The translations under genes were made by a program, and so were the position numbers. The notes beneath the pieces were generated by a model, which saw only the letters and a list, made by a program, of their open reading frames with translations, was not told the origin of the DNA and searched no databases. A DNA stretch of 64,000 nt from Micractinium sp. NFX-FRZ (Eukaryota; Chlorophyta; Trebouxiophyceae; Chlorellales; Chlorellaceae), in NCBI GenBank assembly GCA_029339195.1, contig JAPTJF010000083.1:1-64000 (forward strand). Reading direction: 5' to 3'. Positions 32,478 through 45,100 of this stretch are shown here, in pieces. Position 1 is the first letter of the stretch; the number at the start of each line of letters is the position of its first letter.

Positions 32478-35400
32478 TCAGTAGGGGCCGATGGCGGAGC
32501 CCTGCGGCGCGTATGCCTGCTCCGCCCTGCACGTGAGCGCGGCAGGAGGGAGCCAGCCGCTGGCAAATCAATGGCTGCTATGATTTTTCTTTAAATGTTG
32601 AATAGACACCCACACACGACAGCGAGTCGGCACAACACTGAGGATGTGAGCAGGCAAGTGCAAGGGCCCGAGACTCGAGCAGGGGTGGGTGGCAGGGCGG
32701 GGTTGACCGGGGTGGCCACACCTTGCATCATCCCTGGTGCACTGCATGGGTGCTGTATCTGTTGGAACAGCACCCTATCCAACAAACTATTACCCCCTGT
32801 TATGCCAGCATCAATCCCCTACTGCTTGCCGTCCGCCCGCCCCATCCATGGCCTTACGCCCCGCCCCCGCCCCCCCCGCCCCCACCCCCTGCCAGCCCAC
32901 CTGACGGCCTGGCCCTCGAAGCTGGCGCCGGGGACGTTGCTGGTGGTGGTGTGGAGCACGTAGGGGCGGTAGATCGGTTCCTGCAGGCCAAAAACGGTGG
33001 CAGGGCAGGGCAGGCACCAAATGCAAGGTCGGTGGGGCAGGCGCTGCATTATGCAGGCTCAACACCAAAGGCGCTGGGCACAAGGGTTCAGCTCCAAAGC
33101 AGCCAGTTGAAGTGAGGGTCCAAGAATAGCTGCTGGTGGTGGGATGATAATGTAGGGCATGTGGTCAATCGGCTCCTTTAGCAGGCAGGGCTTTTGCGTG
33201 GGCAGGGCGGGTCCCACCACATGGCATGGCGCAGCGCAGTGCAGCACAGCCTCACTCTGCTGCAATCATACGGCACAGCAGGCGCAGCGGTCCAGCCCAC
33301 AGCGCGCGACGGCGCCAGAACACGCGCCGCGCAGTACAGCGTGGCGCAGCGGGGCGTGCCAGCTCACCGCGCCAGCCGGGTAGCCAGCTGTCTCGGGCTC
33401 CTCTTTGGCCTTGAACTGCCCGTAGCCTGCATCGGGGATATTGTGCGGAAGGAGACGGGAGACACGTTCTCGAGGTACATCTTGGGCATGGCTTGCAACA
33501 GGTGTCGTGTGGGCGCACACACCACCGCCACGCGCGCACCCGCGCGCCGCCTGCCTGCCACCTGGCACGCCAGCCAGCCACGCACCGGCGGCCCTGTCCT
33601 CGCGGTTGCATGCCTTGACGTAGGCCCACCCAATCACCGGCACCTGTGGGGGAGTAAGAAGCCCAGGGGCGTGAGTTGAGTGGAGGGAGCCAGCATAGCA
33701 TCAGGCATGCGAGGCGCACACTGTCGCAGCTGCCAGCGGCAGTCCTAGACCCTGGTTATTAATGGTTGCCTGCATGTGTACTTCCCTGCCTGCCAATGAT
33801 GCGGGAAGGCACAAGAGGGGCCACCAGGCGCGCCAGGCGGGGGTCAGTGCCCCTCTGAACCTCACCACAGCACAGCACAACACAGCACAGCACACCACAG
33901 CCCACCACAAACACACCGACTCTCAACACCCTTGGAACGAACGCTGTGCTGCACCCGCTTGGCACAGGCAACACCAAGCGTCCCCGTGCCTGCTGCCCAG
34001 GGCAGCCTGTGTTGCAACTTCCCGCCTTTTCCGACCGTATAGCCAGCCCTCCCGCCCACCCGTTTGGGCGGCACAGCCCGCCGACCCACCCACCCTTTTG
34101 TCAGACAGCAGAGCCAGCCTCTCCCGCCCACCCTTTTGTCAGACAGCACAGCCCGCCTCCCCCACCCACCTTGCCCATGAAGCGCTTGAAGCCCCTGGCC
34201 ATGGGCACGCCCACGTTCCACTTGCCGATGGGCATGACCGTCTGAACGGGGGAGACGGGGAGGCACCCGCGAGACAAGTGAGCAAGGGATCGGGCTGCCT
34301 GAGCGCGCCCAAGGCACATCCATGGGCCACCTCTCATCAATGGGCATCGCCGTATGCAGAAGGGTGAGGCAGAGTGCTATAGGGCATCCAACAGTTGGGC
34401 AGCAATGTGCAGCAGCAACAGCCAGACGGCTGCTGGGGCCCGCCTCACCCTCTTGTACTGCTCGTTCACCAGATCAGCGCAGGCGATGTACCAGGCAATG
34501 CCTGCAGGGGCAGCCGGGGGTGCAGGCAACGGGAGGTGCAAGGGAGCGTGTGCACACTGCAACAGATGCCGTCTGATAGAAGAGCAGGGGTGTGCGGCAC
34601 GGCTTGTGCCACTGCCACAGCTGCCCTTTCCCAGAGCACACAGCGCACACAGCGTGCAGCGTACCTGCCACCACCAGTCCCCACCAGCCGCCGATCTGCA
34701 ACAGGAGGCAGGCAGGGTGACGCGGCACGGACGGGGCGGCCAGTGAGATCACAGGGCGCGCACGCAGCCAGGTGGCTTTGGGCCGAGGGTACAGGGAGAG
34801 AGTGCCTCTCAGCAGTGCCAAGGAGGCAGGCCGTGCCGACCTGTGGAGGCAGTAGCCCCTGCCCTCCCTGCTTCTGACCCTACAAACCCTGCTCGTGCCT
34901 CTTCCTCCTATTGCCTTCTTCAACCCTCCCTCCGCCCCTCCCATTCCCTGCTTCCCGCGCCTGCTCCCCCTCCCCTTCACTTACCCCTCCTCCCTCCATA
35001 CCTGCCCTGCTTTGTCCTTTAACCATCCAAGCATCAATCCCTCGAGCACAGCAGACCAGTATTTCACAGCAAGCAGTGAAAAAATACTATCACGAGGGTG
35101 GCCACAAGAGGAGGCCCACCTTGTCCCAGGTCTCCGACTCCACTCCCGCAGTCAGCAGCCAGAACAGGACTGCACGCGGGGCGCACACGCCAGTGGGGAG
35201 CAGATGTGGCGGGCTGGGCGGGGCGGGGCAGGGCGAAACATCGCAACTTCGAACCAAACTGCGCGAACGCCGCCTGTGCATGCAATGCAGGAGCATGCAG
35301 GCAGACAGAGCAGCAAGCATGATACCGTAGGCTGGCCACATTCACGCAAAGCCACACAGACACGTGGAGGCGTGCTGTGCTCACCTGCCAGCGTGAAGAA

Positions 35401-38316
35401 GAGAAGAGTGAGGCAGAAGTTGAGCTCTAGGGTGGCTATCATGAAGACTGGGGGGCGTGAGGGTGGGTGGGAGGTTGGGAAGCGAGGGGAGAGGGGTGAG
35501 GGAGAGGGGAGTGGGACGTTTGCCCCTCGAGCCGCCCGAAACCGTGCAGCAGGGAGCTGCAGCTGTGGCATGAGGAAGGTTGCTGGCTGAGTGGGTATGC
35601 TCGCTGCAAGCGGGGTGCCCCAGAGCTCCATCAGAGTGCAGCGGCTGAGGTAGCGCGGCGCCTCCCCAATTAGCAACCATCTTCAATCAGCGTTCGCCGG
35701 GCTTGGCAACAGGAACAGGCGCAGGGCACAGGCACGGGCGCAGGCACAGGGCACGAGCGCAGGGCGCGGGCACTCACTGAAGGTGAGGATGCCCCAGAGC
35801 GCCAGGAAGATCTGGTTGGCGTTGGTGGAGGAGGTGAAGATCTGCAGGCGGCAGAAGCAAGACGTGGGGCCGGTGGGGCGGAGTGTGTGTTTCAAGCTTG
35901 TTTCCTGCTCAAGCTGAACGGGCGGCAGTGGTGAGACGAGCTGGGGGCGGCGGCAATGGCGTGCATCTGCCTGCCCCACACGAGGAATGCCCAGCCTGCC
36001 TGCAGGGTTGACCCTGTACTAGCGGCGGTGCCCCGCACGCGCCTCCTGGCTGCTCGGAGTGCGCGGCCGTGCCAGCCAGGGGGACCCATGCTCCCCTGCC
36101 TTGTGCCCTCCTGTCCACTCAACCCCGTCGGGTCGCAGACATCACCCCACATCATGACATAGACATGACAGGGACTCCAGCACAATCGGCTTCAGAACAT
36201 CTCAGGATTTGCCAGCATGGAAGGCCGCGACCGGAGCGAACGGTGGGCCGTCTGGCTGCAGCTCACCCCAGCGTATCTCAGGATGGCCAGCAGGGCGTAG
36301 CCCATCCAGAAGGCGCCGTCTGCGGGGAAAGGGGTGCACGAAGGGGCGACATGGCAGTGCACATTTGCGGGCGCTTCACGACTCAATCACATGGACCATC
36401 CGAAACCAGAGAGCAGTGCCCGCATCAGACTGCCTCACAGCGGCGACACTCACAGGAGGTGAAAGCGGCGGCACCAAACGTGTTCTGGCGCTTGAACTCC
36501 CACATGCCTGCAGCAAGCACACGTACAGCCAGCCAAGGAGGTCACAAGCTGGGGTGTGGGCGGCTCTGCCCGGGTGGACACTGCGTGGACACTGCTTTGA
36601 ATTGATGCCGTACGTGCTTGTGTTGGTATGGGGCACCTGACTGGCCCAGACCCCAGCATTTCTCGTGCCCGCTCCCCGGGCAAGCCACAAGGCACCTGGG
36701 GAGACCAGCCCAGGCAAGTGCAGCAAGCTGGGCAGCCACGAGGCCAGGACAGGAACACGACAACAGGGCACAGCACGACTTGAACACAGCGCAGGCAGGG
36801 AAAGGTGGACACATGCGCCCTCACCGGCCATGAACTGGGCCAGCCCGCCGTAGAACATTCCTAGGCTGCAAGGGGCAGGGCAGGGCGGGGCGGGGCGGGA
36901 GCTTCCTCTTGCCTTGGCTCGGCCAGAACCCACACTGCACAGATCTGCGTGGGCAGACTTTGCATGAGGCTCCGCTGCCCCGGTGCAGGCCAGACGGCAC
37001 GAGGCTGCCCAGGTGACCTGGCGCCTTTGATGCTGCGCAAGTGGGAGTGTGAGTTACTTGCTGGCACTCACGCTGCGGCGATCTGGGTGGTCGGCGTCTG
37101 CTCTGTGATGCGCGTGTGGTTGCCCTGCAGCAGGGCGGTGGTGTAGCCGAAGGCAAAGAGGCCCAGGGGCGCTGCAGGCAGGGGGGGCGGTGGGGGCGGG
37201 AGGGGAGGGTGAAGGGGCGGGAGGGGGCGGGTGGGGCGGCAGGGATGGGGTGCAGGGGAGGGTTGTATACAGAAGCTGGTGGGATGAGTATGGGAGCAGG
37301 GGAGGATTTCGCAGCTGGGAGAAGAGGAGAGACGGGAGGAAGGGAGCTCGATGAACGGGTGTGCCAGCCCGCCTGCACCCCGGCATCTCTGCCTGCCCTG
37401 TACCACATGCCTGCAAGGCATGCACCCTGGCTGAGCCCCGCCCCCCGCCTGCCTCCACCCCCACACCAGCCCACCTGGGTTGGCCACCTGCTCACGGTGC
37501 ACCACCTTGTACTCTGCAGGGCAGTCGAGGGTTGACCAACGGCGGCCAGTCAGCGCAGTGCTCGATTTTGCATCAGCCAGAGGGCCGGCCGGCCAGAAGG
37601 TCTGACGCAAAGGGCGCAGGGGTGGACTCGTAGCCGGCCGGCGTGCACAGCAGGCACGCCCCACCCCTCTGGGTCGCAGCCGCAGCTTCCCTACTCGCAC
37701 CCCTACCCTTCCCCCTGCCCGCCCCCTGCGCCCTTCACCCGGCCACCCACGCACACACACGTCTCGAGGCCAGCTTTAGCCAGCCTCAATTACCTGCTCA
37801 TCCGTGCCACCCGCACTCCTGGCCAGAGCACAACACTCCTACCTTCTGACCAGAAATGCCTTTCCTTTCTTTCAACCTCCCTGCCCCCCACCTGTCTTTG
37901 GGTTGACCCCGTAGTCGCGCCCTCCCACAGTGACCGTGGACGGGTACTGCATCGGAATCTGCACAGGTTGGGGTTGCAGTGGGTGTAAGGTTGATCAGCA
38001 TCCGTTCACTTTGTCATTCAAACCAGGTTCGAAGGTGCCCATGGAGGAGTGTGTGCAGATGCAGCTGCGCTAGAGCACGGAAGCTGCGCGGCAGGGCAGC
38101 TGCAGACGGTGCGACGGGTTGGGGACAAGGGGTGCCGAGCCGCCCTGCCCCTGCCTGCCCCTGCCTCACCGTCCCGCGCCGCTCCTCCGTGTAGCTCGTG
38201 GTCTGCACAGGCCCAGTGGTGTACTCTGCGCTTGCGCCGCCGCCGCCGGCGGTGGCCCGCTCGGCGGCGGTCATGCCGCCCGGGGCGTTGTCCGTTTGTG
38301 GCAGGGCGCCCTGCAT
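32478..38316 (-). CDS. GPR1/FUN34/YaaH-family (acetate/succinate-type) transporter
   Basis: Seventeen exons (minus): 38316-38170, 37958-37892, 37513-37475, 37171-37072, 36865-36825, 36507-36454, 36319-36267, 35841-35778, 35447-35385, 35169-35120, 34695-34665, 34501-34449, 34241-34170, 33643-33586, 33426-33368, 32980-32901, 32526-32478; 359 residues, every phase consistent. The family signature NPAPLGLFAFG is restored at the 37475/37171 join; GMFYGGLAQFMAG, GMWEFKRQNTFGAAAF and YGAFWMGYALL follow in the expected order for the six-helix fold. The C-terminal ~130 residues (from about LVNEQYKR) are a hydrophilic extension ending in AIGPY. Bacterial and fungal members carry acetate or succinate; Chlamydomonas GFY proteins of this family sit in peroxisomal microbodies and relate to acetate use. 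Substrate and location here are inferred. Confidence 0.9.
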
Positions 38317-39130
38317 GGTTGCGGTGCCCTTGGGGAGCTGCAGGCCTTGAGCGAGGCTGGGTTAGCGAGGAGGGGGTGTCGAGGGGGTGCGGACCGCCAG
38401 GCCGCCTTGGACTGGGAAACCCTTGAGAGACGCGGGCAACAGCCCTCGGAAGCGGGAGTCGAAAGTAAACAGGACTCGTCTTGGCCCTGCCGGAGCGCGC
38501 GATGGGTCTGTGTGCTAGGCCAGTCGCCAGCGCCGCGCGGCGCGCTGTGCCTGCTGCACTGGGGCATCGGTCCACAAAGTCTGGCGTCCCTCGGAAACGC
38601 ACATCCAGATACAAAAAACCCTTTCCACGGCGAATCGTATTGTCTGTGCTCGGAAGCCTCCCGTTGAGTAATCGGCAAGTGAGTGTCCGCCCAGCTTCCA
38701 GTCTAGCCAACCTTGTATGCACGCTAGAGCTACCCGCAGCTCATCCAGCACGATGTAGGGCGCCTACCTGTGTGCAGGATGCCGGCTGGGTTGACCCTTC
38801 TCGCCAATGATTTTGTTTGGATGGGGTCTCTGGGCTTTGGCTCGCCCCTGCCCCCGCCCCCCTTCGCCTGTGGTTGATTCGAGCCCCACACGCCTGCTCC
38901 GACCCTGCCCCTGCTGTACAAGGTGGCGCATGCATACCCCCAGGCCTGGCTCACACACACTTGGCCGGCCCGCATGAACAGCATTGCTTACACACTCAGG
39001 CAGGCGGGTGCGCCAAGGCATGCACATGCGTGGGCCACAATCGGCCTTGCAGGTTGCCACACCTCGGCGACCACGGTAGCCGCAAACGCAACCGCTGGGC
39101 CAGCTGACTGCTAGTGCATCGCCCTGCATG
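38317..39130. other. Intergenic, promoter of the transporter and 3' UTR of E(z)
   Basis: About 810 bases. TTACA at 38988-38992 reads TGTAA on the minus strand about 140 bases past the E(z) stop. No further gene supported. Confidence 0.55.
38988..38992 (-). promoter_or_regulatory. Putative TGTAA poly(A) signal of the E(z) gene
   Basis: Minus-strand TGTAA about 140 bases after the stop at 39131. Confidence 0.55.
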
Positions 39131-42100
39131 TCACTCTCTGTCACTGCCGCCTCCGCCGCCGCTGCCGCTGCGACCCAGCGGCAGGCGCTTTGCCGCCGCC
39201 TTCTTGGCCGCTGCCGCCTGCTGGGCTTCCTTCCACTGCTGCTCCGTGACCGCCCAGTCTGGCGCGACCTGCGGCGCGCGGTGGGCAGGCAGGAGGGGCC
39301 AGGGTGGGCAGGCAGGAGGGGGCGGGGTGGGCAGGCAGGAGGGGGGCGGGGTGGGCAGGCAGGAGGGGGGCGCGTTGGGCAGGCAGGAGCGGGGCGGGGT
39401 GGGCAGGCAGGGGGGGGGCGAGATGGACAACGTGGAGAGGGGGAGGGGGTGAGACAGCGGCAGAGGGCAGGGGGTGGACAGGAGGGCTCCCGAGTGGCCC
39501 GAGGGGCGGCGGCGGGAAAGCTGCAGTGCCCGTGCATTGCAGGCACGGCGATGGAAAGCTGCACGCCTGCCCCTTCTCCTCACTCCTCTTCCTCCGCGCC
39601 TCACCCTCTGTCCGTCATCGTGATCAAATGAAAGCCCCATCTCCCCAGCGCACTTCCCACACCCTCCCCCTGCACGCTGTGCTCGGCACTGGCTCAAAGC
39701 CCGTCAGTAATCGAGCAGCTGCCAGGCAGCGCTCACCCTCTTGTCATAATTGTAGTTGTAGAACAGCTCGTCCCCGGCCGCCACGTCACGGCTGGCCACA
39801 ATGGCCACACGGTGGTCGCCGTCCACCGTCAAAATCCTGCACGGGGCGGTGGGTGGGTGCGCACATGGCGGGGTACACGGGCAGGGGTTGGGGCAATGCG
39901 TGAGGGGGGCGGGGTTGACGAGGGCGGGGCCGGGCGAGCGGGCAGGCGGGTGGAGGGTAGGCGAGCCTGGGGTGGTTGCCACCATCAATTGGCCAGGGCC
40001 AAGTGAGGGGCCAGCAGGGTGGACGGAGCGGGACCCAGCATGCCTACCCAGCTGGGCAGGATCAGGATGTGAGGTGGGTGGATGGGGGGTGCGCGCGAGC
40101 ATGATGTGCGGCAGCAGCTGGGCAGGTCAGGGTGGGGGCGGGCGAGGTGGTGCAGGCGAGAGGCACGCAGGGAAGGTTGGGTAGGTAGGGCAGGGGGGCT
40201 GGAGCAGTGCGGGCGGCACTCACTGCGCGCGGCAGTTGGCGTTGGTGCTGTGGTTGGCAAAGCGCAGCGTGTTGCCATGCTGGCGAGCGTCGATCACCCA
40301 CTCCTTGCTGCAAAGGGGGGGTGCAGGGAGGGTGACAACGGGGGCGGGTGCACGGCTGGGGGTTGCAGTCAAGCCGGGCTGCAGCTGTGCCTGCGGTGAT
40401 GCCTGCAGTTTATCCCAAGCGCCCCACCTGCCATCCCCCCCAGCTCCCATGGCTTACTCCCGCTCATGAATGTGCAACTCGTTGCCTCGTGTTTTGTGCT
40501 CAAACAAAATGCAGGCCGTCAACTCCGTCTCCATGCGCCCACAAAGCTGACCACGCCACGCCCCACCCAGCTCACTTGAGGTCGAACAGGTACGAGTTGT
40601 CGTCCCGGTCGTACACAATCCCCCGCCGGTCCGCCTCCTCGTGGTCGATCAGCTCCCCGCAGTACTCGCCCTGCGGTACACACGGCGGTACGGTGCGGCG
40701 CTACCCTCGGTGGTACGTTACAATCAAGCCCCACCACCCCAGCACAGCACCTCACCCCACCGCACCCAGCGGGTGCGCACCACAACCAGCTGTGCAGGCA
40801 GCCCCCCCCCCCCCCCACCCCCACCCCCACCCCCCACCCAGCCGGGGGCGCACCCCAAACTCGTCCTTCTGCGCCCCCACTGGGCGCGCCTCAAGTTGTG
40901 CAGGCAGGCAGCAACCCAGACAAGGCCCCACCACCCCAGCACAGCACCTGACCCCACCACCCCCAGCAGCGGGTGCGCACCACAAGCTGTGCAGGCAGGC
41001 AGCAGTCCAGCCGCATACCCGCCAGCACACAGGCGCACCGCAGGCTGTGCAGGCAGGGCCCCACAACCAGCCCACCCCCACGACCACCCCACCCAGCAGC
41101 GGGTGCGCACCACAAACTCGTCCTTCTGCGCCGCCTGCTGCAGGAAGGCGCCCCACCCCTGGATGTCGCTCAGCCCCATGAGCACGCGCTTCCTCTGGCC
41201 CAGCCTGCAGGCAGCGCTCAAAAGGGCAGGCAGGACGCAGGGGGATTAGGGGGGGGGGACGAGAGTGAACACGGGCAATGAGCGGGGGCAAGCGCTTCCT
41301 CTGGCCCAGCCTGCAGGCAGAACTCAGCACAACAAAAGTAGTTTCTCAGAGCATGGCCTGGGCAGTAAGCAGGAGCACGTGCTCCTTCTGGCCCAGCGCG
41401 CAGCCGGCACTCAAACAGCAGGCAACACAGAGGCCAGAGGTGGTGAGTGAGAGAGGGTAAGCTTGGCAAGCAATGCGCTGGAGCACAAGCATCATCACGC
41501 CCAGCATGCAGCGCCGTAAACAGGGTGGGGCGGTGAGATGGACGGCGCCAGCACACTCTTCATCGGGCCCAACCAGCACATGGGGCAGGGCAAGGGCTGC
41601 CTGGAGCGGATGCCCTGGCAAGCCTCGAGCGGATGCCGCAGCAGGCCTCACCGCATGCGGAAGTTGTTGCACTGCCAGCCATCCTTGTTGTCCCCGCTCA
41701 GCGTGGGCTTGCAGCTCTGCAGCAGATGCGGGGCAGCGCAACAGCGGAGGCAAATACAGTTTATGGAGAAGGGCTGGAGATTTGAAAGTGCCCAGGGGGC
41801 AGGGGTGGTGGGAGAGACCAAGCTCGTGAGGGTGGGCTTGCAGCGCGCATGTGATGCCAGCGGGATGTGATGCTAGCTGACACAGCCAACCGGCGAGCGG
41901 CAGGGCCAACAGGCGAGCAGCAGGCCGGCAGGCCTGCCCAGCGGTGTGACGCTTTGCAGACGGACACGGCGAGCTGGGCGCGCCAGTCAACACGTCAGGA
42001 ACAGCAGGCGTGCCCGCGCTTACTCAGAATGTGGTCACAGGTGTGACCCCCGCCAGTAATATAGTCTGTAGCCCCTTGCCACCGATACCCAAACCCTATG

Positions 42101-45100
42101 GACAGATCTGGGGCGCACCTTGCAGAGATCCGGGTCGCACTCCCGCCCCGCCGCCAGGCAGGGGCACTGCTTGGAGGAGCAGCGGCGGCCCAGCTGCAGG
42201 CGGGCAGGGCAGGGCAGGCAGGTGTGAGGGCGGGGCGAGCGATGCATCAGTGGGGGCGGGAGCGGGGCGGGGAGAGCACACGTTCCTCTGGCAGGTGAGA
42301 AGGAGCACACAGGGCAAGATCACCGATCATCCCTGCCCTGCCATGCTGGCAGGTAGGGGCGCACTGCCAACCTCCTTGTGCACTCCCCTTGGTCTCCTCC
42401 CCGCCATGGTCCCCCCCGCTTGCGCACAGCACAGCACAGCACCGCATTGCACCGCACGGCACAGCACAGCTCAGCGCGGCACAGCACAGCGCGCTCACCG
42501 TGTTCCCGCACTTGCAGGTGCAGCCCGCAAAGCGGTTGCCGCACTTGGCTGGGTCGCAGGCACAGAACTTCTCGCAAAAGTTGGCGTCCCCGGCGCAGGG
42601 GCAGTCGGCCTTGCAGGCGCCCTGGCAGTCGCAGGGGTAGTACTGGGGCCAGCGCTGCAAGCAGACAGGTGGATACATGGGGGTGAGGGAGCATGCGGAA
42701 GGGGGCGGGGGCGCAGACGGGCCCCGAGGGCGTGTGCTGGAGTTTAGCCGGCTGGAAGGTTAGGAAATGGCAGCAGGCCAAGCCGGCCAGGCAGCGCAGC
42801 ATGGAGGTGACACAGGGGTGCCTGCCCGGCTTCACCACAGCTGGCGCCAGGCTTACGTCGTGGGTGGTGCGCCGGGCGCGCTCGTACACAGCCGCCGGCT
42901 TCCGGTTCTTGACCTGCGCCTTTGCCTGCACCAGAACATGTCAGCCCAGCAGCCGGATGTCAGCAGACAGGCAAGGCAGGGAGCTGCAGCGGCATGGCTC
43001 TGTTTCAAAGGCGGAAAGTCTGCCCAGCCGAGCAGGAGTGAGCACAGGGCAGCAAAGGATGGGCGCAGCGTGCACAGGAGCAGGCAAACCAAGCTGCCAA
43101 CCCGCAGCGGCTGCCTGGAGAACGTTTGCTTGCGTGCCGGCTCTCCTCGTCTCCCCCCTCCTCCCAGGGCACGTGCTGCGGTCCCACCATGGGCCATCCA
43201 CCCCACCTGCTTGCGCCCCTTGCCCCTGCGCGGCTGCTGCCCATCGGGTGCCTCCTCATCTTCCTCCTCTGAGCTGGCATCCAGCTGCTGCAGCCGCGCC
43301 TGCACCTGCCGGCAGGAGCGGGTGCCAATCAGGGGCGCCACTTTGCAGGGCTGGCGGCCAAACACCTGCGAGGCACGCGAGGGATTGTTGTACAAGCAGG
43401 GTTCAGGGTTGATGGGCAGGCGTGCGGCGCATTGCATGCAGGCAGCAGAGCGATGCATGCGGAGCAGCGCCAGCAGAGAATGCATGCAGTGGAGCGGAGA
43501 GCGCCACGCATGCGGACCAGCATTGCGGACCACCAGCGCGACAGGCACGGCAACGGCTGTGCCCACCTGCAAGCCCTGATGCAGCAGAGACTCCTCTAAT
43601 GCGCTCCACGGGGCACTACTGCCCGCCCCGGCTGCAGGCTCGCCGCTGCTGCCCACGCCCCGCCGCTTGCGGAGGGGCGCATTGGCGGCGGCGGCCGCCG
43701 CCGCGGCTGCCGCAGCTACGGCTGTGCCCCGGCCGCTGCTGGAGGCTGTGCCTCTGCCAGGGGGAGGTGAAGTTGAGTCCACTCTTGGCTGCTTGGCGGG
43801 GTGAGATGTGACTTCTTGCTCGGCACCCAATCCCACAGGGTCCTGCCTGCTCTGTCCCAACCCCTGCGCCTGCTCCCGCTGCCGCCCGCCCGCCGCCTGC
43901 TGCGCGCCCGACCTCCGCCGCTTCAAGCTGAGCAGGCCGGAGCCTGGGACAGGCACTGGGGAGGACGCGTATGAAACATGGTCACGCGCCGGCTGCACCT
44001 GCTGCTGCCCCTGCCCCTGCTGCTGCTGCTCCTGCCCCTGCCCCTGCGGCTGCTGCTCCTGCGGCTGCTGCCCCTGCCCCTGCCCCTGCTGGCCCCGTTG
44101 ATCTCCACGCCGCCGCCCCTGCAGCTGCCGCTCATCCTCAGCCTCCCGCCTGCCAGCCGCCTCAGCTGCAGCTGGGGAATGCGGGGCCAGGTAGCAGTGC
44201 GGACCACACGGCTCTTGCTCCAGGACCCCGGCCTGTGCCTGTTCCCCTCCCTCCTCCTCCTCCTTCTGCTGCTGCTGCTGCTCAGCTGCTGCCTGCCCCC
44301 GCCCTGCTTTCTTGGGCTCCTTGATAGGGCCCAGCACCGGGCGCACATGGCCGCCTGCAGAAAGAGGGCCCCACAGCAGGGCAGGGCCACAGAAGGTGGG
44401 CGAACACCGCTTGAGCAGGCTGTGTAAGCCTGAGAGTAGATGTGCTGTTTGCTTATGCTGGCCGGCGCCCGCCCAGCCACGTGACGGCAAGCAATCCAAC
44501 AAGCAAGCACGCCCTACGCCCACCGCAGCCTGCTATACGCACCGGCCTCTCCCCATATGCACCGCCCCCCACCTTTGTGTATGCGGCAGCCAAAGGCGCG
44601 GCAGCGGCGGCACCAGCTGGAGTGGATGTCGGCTTCCAGCACGCCAAGGCTGTTGTGGAGGGGGGGAGGGGGGGGGCGGGGGCAACAAGGGGTCATAGGA
44701 AGGCACGAGCATGGGAGGAAAGTCGCCACCTTGTGCGGATGTCAGCTTCAAAGACATGCAGTGAGGAGCAACAGCGTTCAGTTGTGACAAGAAGGGGGTG
44801 ACATTGGAAAGGATGGGACCGGGCAGGCCGGCTTCTCCAAGCAGGCAACACGCCCACGTATACACACACACACACAGGGGCATGGCTGCCCCAGCATGGC
44901 AGGCCCACTCACTCCTGCTTCTCCGCCCAGACCGCCACGCGCTGCTCCGGCGCCTGCCCCGCCGCCTGCGCTGCCAGCGCCAGGGCACGCGACTCCAGGG
45001 CTGACGCTGACACGTTCATCTTATCTTCCAGCGCCTCGAAAACGGCAGGGCCTGGAGAGCACCGGGGGGGGAACAGAATGATGAGTAGAGACCAGAAGTC

